A DNA stretch of 64,000 nucleotides from DASWJZ01 sp964440525 (GTDB taxonomy: Bacteria > Pseudomonadota > Alphaproteobacteria > Rhizobiales > Afifellaceae). The notes beneath the pieces were generated by a model that saw nothing but the letters and a program-made list of their open reading frames with translations, was not told the origin of the DNA and ran no database searches. Numbering within the stretch: position 1 is the stretch's first letter; each line of letters starts with the position of its first letter. Below, one piece after another: positions 61,738 to 64,000 of this stretch. The stretch is from the NCBI GenBank assembly GCA_964440525.1, contig CAYTTC010000001.1, forward strand, positions 74,057 to 138,056, in the 5' to 3' direction. The position numbers and the translations under genes were made by a program.

Positions 61738-62100
61738 ATGGCTACGCGAGAAGAGCGCCTTGCGCGGAAGCGGCAATTGATGCCTCAGCCCCACATTGCG
61801 GTAGTCGCGAACAATGTGCGTCACACTTCCATCGAACGCCTGCGTGAGGCGATCCAAAACGAATGGCAACAACAACCGCCTGGCCATGACATCGGCGAAG
61901 CGCTCGTCGATCAGGTGGCGTTCTGGCGCGACTTCGTTACCGATATTCCTGCATTCGACATCGAGCTTGAGAGGTTCAAACGTGAGGTGGATGCGGCGCG
62001 GCTGACCGGGAACCCGCTCGCCATCGCCACAGTCGAGCGCATGATCGACGCGATCGAGCGGTGGTCCAACGTGGCGGAGGAGAAGGCACGGTCGTCGTAA
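61738..62100 (+). CDS. Small soluble protein of unknown function
   Basis: A 120-residue acidic-basic, predominantly helical protein (RREERLARKRQ-like start, long helices from residue 30, DAARLTGNPLAIATVERMIDA near the end). GAGAGG precedes the ATG by about ten bases. It has no signal peptide or membrane span, and I do not recognise a family. It stands alone between acetoacetyl-CoA synthetase and the aminotransferase. Confidence 0.6.
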   Translation: MATREERLARKRQLMPQPHIAVVANNVRHTSIERLREAIQNEWQQQPPGHDIGEALVDQVAFWRDFVTDIPAFDIELERFKREVDAARLTGNPLAIATVERMIDAIERWSNVAEEKARSS

Positions 62101-62132
62101 CGACGCCAGCAGGGCGTGGGTAGCACGCTCCC

Positions 62133-62240
62133 TCAGGCGGACGCCCTCGCGGCCGCCTTTCGATCAAGTTCGGCTTCGCACGCCTCTACGAACTTAGGAA
62201 TCAGATCGCCGATCTTCCGGTAGGCGGCCTCGTGGAGCGG
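62133..62240 (-). pseudogene. Possible C-terminal remnant of a lost minus-strand gene
   Basis: Thirty-five codons to a stop on the minus strand read WPLHEAAYRKIGDLIPKF and end in AAARASA, with protein-like composition and normal codon bias. Continuation upstream runs into the aminotransferase gene, where it becomes Arg/Ser-rich noise. It may be the end of a gene cut by arrival of the aminotransferase. Confidence 0.35.
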
Positions 62241-62243
62241 CCA

Positions 62244-63560
62244 ATGAACAAGAAAACCATCCCAAACATCGACCCGCTGGCGGCGCTTGCCGAAGCGCGT
62301 GAGCGATATGGCGCGCGTAACCCAAAGAGCCGGGAGCGATATCAGCAAGCCTGCGAGGTGTTTCCGGGCGGGAATACGCGCACGATTCTGTTCTACGCGC
62401 CCTTTCCCCTGACGATTGTGCGCGGGGAAGGCGCCAGACTTTGGGACGCCGACGGGCACGAATATTTCGACTTCCTCGCGGAATACACGGCAGCCGCCTT
62501 CGGCCACTCGCATCCCAAAATCCGGGCCGCAATCGAGGAGGCGCTCGACGGCGGAATCGACCTCGGCGGACACAATGTTTACGAGGCAAAGCTCGCCGCC
62601 GCCTTGTGCGCTCGCTTTCCCTCACTCGACCTCGTCCGCTTCACCAACAGCGGCACCGAGGCGAATTTGATGGCGCTCAGCGCGGTCTGCGCCATAACCG
62701 GCCGCAAGAAAATCCTGGTCTTTGACGGCGCCTATCATGGCGGCGTGTTCCATTTCGCCAATGGCGGCAGCCCGATCAACGCGCCCTTCGGATTCGTCGT
62801 TGCGCCCTACAACGACATCGATCGAACGATGGCCCTCCTGGAGCAGCACGCGCATGAGCTGGCGGCGGTGCTGATCGAGCCGATGATGGGGGCGGGCGGC
62901 TGCCTGCCGGCCGATAGAGCTTTTCTTCAGGCGTTGCGCGATGCGACGCGGAGGCTCGGAATTTTTCTCATATTCGACGAGGTCATGACCTCGCGCCTGG
63001 CGCCGGGAGGCCTGCAGGAACTCTATGGCATTCTGCCGGACATGACGACGCTCGGGAAATACATCGGCGGCGGGATGTCGGCGGGGGCATTCGGCGGCCG
63101 AAAAGACATCATGGAGCATTTCGATCCGCGCAAGCCCGGCTCGTTTCCGCATGCCGGCACGTTCAACAACAACGTCTTGAGCATGTCCGCCGGGATCGCC
63201 GCTCTGACCTCGGTCTACACGCCGGAGGCCGTGCACCAGATGAACAGCCTGGGTGACCGGATCAGAGACAGGCTCAACCAGCTCGTCGAAGGCAAGGGCG
63301 TGCGCATGTGTTTCACTGGCCTCGGCTCGATGCTGAACGTCCATATGCGAAGCGCCCCCGTGCGCACGCCAGCCGACGCCGCGAAGGGAAATGCGATTCT
63401 GAGAGAGCTTTTCTTCTTCGATATGATCGAGCAAGGCGTGTGGATGGCGCCGCGCGGAATGATCAACCTGTCGCTGCCGATCACCGAAGCGGACGGCGAC
63501 AAATTCATCGGCGCCGTCGATGAGTTCATAGAATCGCGGCGATCCCTGCTGGGCGGCTAA
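62244..63560 (+). CDS. Class-III aminotransferase (glutamate-1-semialdehyde aminotransferase-like)
   Basis: A 438-residue PLP-dependent enzyme. FPGGNTRTILFY at the start and VFDGAYHGGVFHF, IEPMMGAGGCLPA, IFDEVMTSRLAPGG and the PLP Lys in LGKYIGGGMSAGAFGG are typical of the HemL-like subgroup. It may be a catabolic transaminase rather than HemL itself, because a second near-identical copy begins at 63901 and HemL is normally single. The ATG at 62244 is five bases after GGAG; GTG at 62232 is an alternative. No regulator is adjacent. Confidence 0.88.
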   Translation: MNKKTIPNIDPLAALAEARERYGARNPKSRERYQQACEVFPGGNTRTILFYAPFPLTIVRGEGARLWDADGHEYFDFLAEYTAAAFGHSHPKIRAAIEEALDGGIDLGGHNVYEAKLAAALCARFPSLDLVRFTNSGTEANLMALSAVCAITGRKKILVFDGAYHGGVFHFANGGSPINAPFGFVVAPYNDIDRTMALLEQHAHELAAVLIEPMMGAGGCLPADRAFLQALRDATRRLGIFLIFDEVMTSRLAPGGLQELYGILPDMTTLGKYIGGGMSAGAFGGRKDIMEHFDPRKPGSFPHAGTFNNNVLSMSAGIAALTSVYTPEAVHQMNSLGDRIRDRLNQLVEGKGVRMCFTGLGSMLNVHMRSAPVRTPADAAKGNAILRELFFFDMIEQGVWMAPRGMINLSLPITEADGDKFIGAVDEFIESRRSLLGG

Positions 63561-63598
63561 CCAAGAGCCCGCGAATGCCGGGCGAAACAGCTGACCAT

Positions 63599-63835
63599 TC
63601 AGATATGCGGCCCAACCTCGATGGGAGCGCCACCCGAGGACGCACGTCGTTTGGCAGTCAGTCCGATCCTCGCATTCACGCGTGCGAGCACAATCACCGG
63701 GATCAGCCCGACCGCGACGATGGCGAGCGCGGCGATGGCGCCGTCTTCGTAGGTGCCGCGCTTCGCCTCGCCGTAGAGGGCGGTGGCGAGCGTGGTGAAG
63801 TTGAAGAGCTGTAGCAGCAGCGTCGCCGGCAGCTC
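63599..63835 (-). pseudogene. C-terminal remnant of an iron-type ABC permease (FbpB-like)
   Basis: The minus strand encodes ELPATLLLQLFNFTTLATAL followed by YEDGAIAALAIVAVGLIPVI, the conserved C-terminal end of FbpB/ThiP-type permeases, where a KELPATLLLRP motif precedes the last span. Only 78 residues remain of a protein usually near 550. In frame upstream a stop (TAA, 63842-63844) interrupts. It separates two aminotransferase copies. Confidence 0.7.
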
Positions 63836-63900
63836 ATGGCGTTATTGCTGGACACGGGGCTCTGTCATCGACAGACCTTGCCCGCACGAGAAGCTTGCCT

Positions 63901-64000
63901 ATGAACAAGGAAGCCATCCCCAACATCGACCCGCAGGCGGCGCTCGCCGAAGCGCGTGAGCGATATGGCGCGCGTAACCCAAAGAGCCGGGAGCGATATC
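63901..64000 (+). CDS. Second class-III aminotransferase, partial at window end
   Basis: The first 33 codons (MNKEAIPNIDPQAALAEARE and on) match the aminotransferase at 62244 almost exactly. The final 55 bases visible (63946-64000) are identical to 62289-62343. The upstream sequences of the two copies differ, so this is a paralogous copy, not a shifted assembly of the same locus. The gene runs off the window. Confidence 0.8.
   Translation, partial: MNKEAIPNIDPQAALAEARERYGARNPKSRERY

Noticed and set aside
61501..61887. Minus-strand frame with KSQHWIQSAVALKADLP
   Set aside because: It resembles spurious translations of dispersed intergenic sequence and overlaps a better plus-strand gene.
63946..64000. 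55-base identity equal in length to the contig overlap at 41676
   Set aside because: The identity is cut by the window edge, so the length match is probably coincidental.
1..64000. CRISPR array, prophage or complete insertion sequence
   Set aside because: No regularly spaced repeats, transposase, integrase or phage structural genes were found on either strand.

Overview
The window is high-GC DNA with ATGA-type gene overlaps, many solute-importer operons, a PuuAB/PotFGHI polyamine locus, FolP-FolK, AsmA and a dispersed palindromic repeat of the kind common in Hyphomicrobiales. An alphaproteobacterium of the Hyphomicrobiales (Rhizobiales) is the best guess; this is inferred from gene content, because no ribosomal marker is present. 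Two 100-N runs show that the sequence is a scaffold. || Layout. (1) 1-13405: two adjoining catabolic modules, each with a polar-amino-acid-type ABC importer. Module A (+) is an IlvD/Edd sugar-acid dehydratase, permease, ATPase, binding protein, LDH2-type dehydrogenase and RraA-type aldolase. Module B is a divergent pair of transcripts around a GntR/FCD regulator: an enolase-superfamily gene on the minus strand, and binding protein, two permeases, ATPase, a second enolase-superfamily protein and an SDR on the plus strand. (2) 13406-14283: no intact gene, but a decayed D-amino-acid dehydrogenase fragment and the 3' half of a tRNA-Phe gene, which looks like an integrative-element attachment scar. 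(3) 14284-27174: sugar region with a XylFGH-type importer and LacI regulator, a GH127 beta-L-arabinofuranosidase, a second LacI regulator, a MalFG-type importer with its binding protein, and an FAD oxidoreductase. (4) 27254-37633: a VOC protein, then a signalling cluster of five proteins: a 1438-residue PAS/GAF/LOV-like hybrid kinase, a lone receiver, a kinase with a dead receiver and a degenerate GGDEF-like tail, a triple receiver, and a receiver-EAL phosphodiesterase. No DNA-binding output protein is encoded in it. (5) 38207-41475: a lipoprotein, FolP, FolK, a pterin-4a-carbinolamine dehydratase and a HAD phosphatase. (6) 41555-57321: gamma-glutamylputrescine oxidase and synthetase, a CecR/YbhGFR-like efflux operon, an MFS/PadR efflux operon, the PotFGHI putrescine importer, an inserted two-gene cassette (alpha/beta hydrolase plus Pro-rich membrane protein), and a second potI remnant. 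(7) 57605-64000: AsmA, acetoacetyl-CoA synthetase, a small unknown protein, a class-III aminotransferase, an iron-transporter permease remnant, and the start of a second, near-identical aminotransferase cut by the window end. || How the parts fit: modules A and B look like sugar-acid or related hydroxy-acid catabolism. The GH127 region fits uptake of arabinose-containing oligosaccharides with cleavage in the cytoplasm. PotFGHI, PuuA and PuuB, perhaps with the aminotransferases, form a putrescine uptake and degradation route. The most unusual region is the receiver-rich cluster at 28049-37633. Its hybrid kinase has a LOV-type domain that lacks both the photoactive Cys and the signalling Gln, and its only recognisable effector is a c-di-GMP phosphodiesterase.
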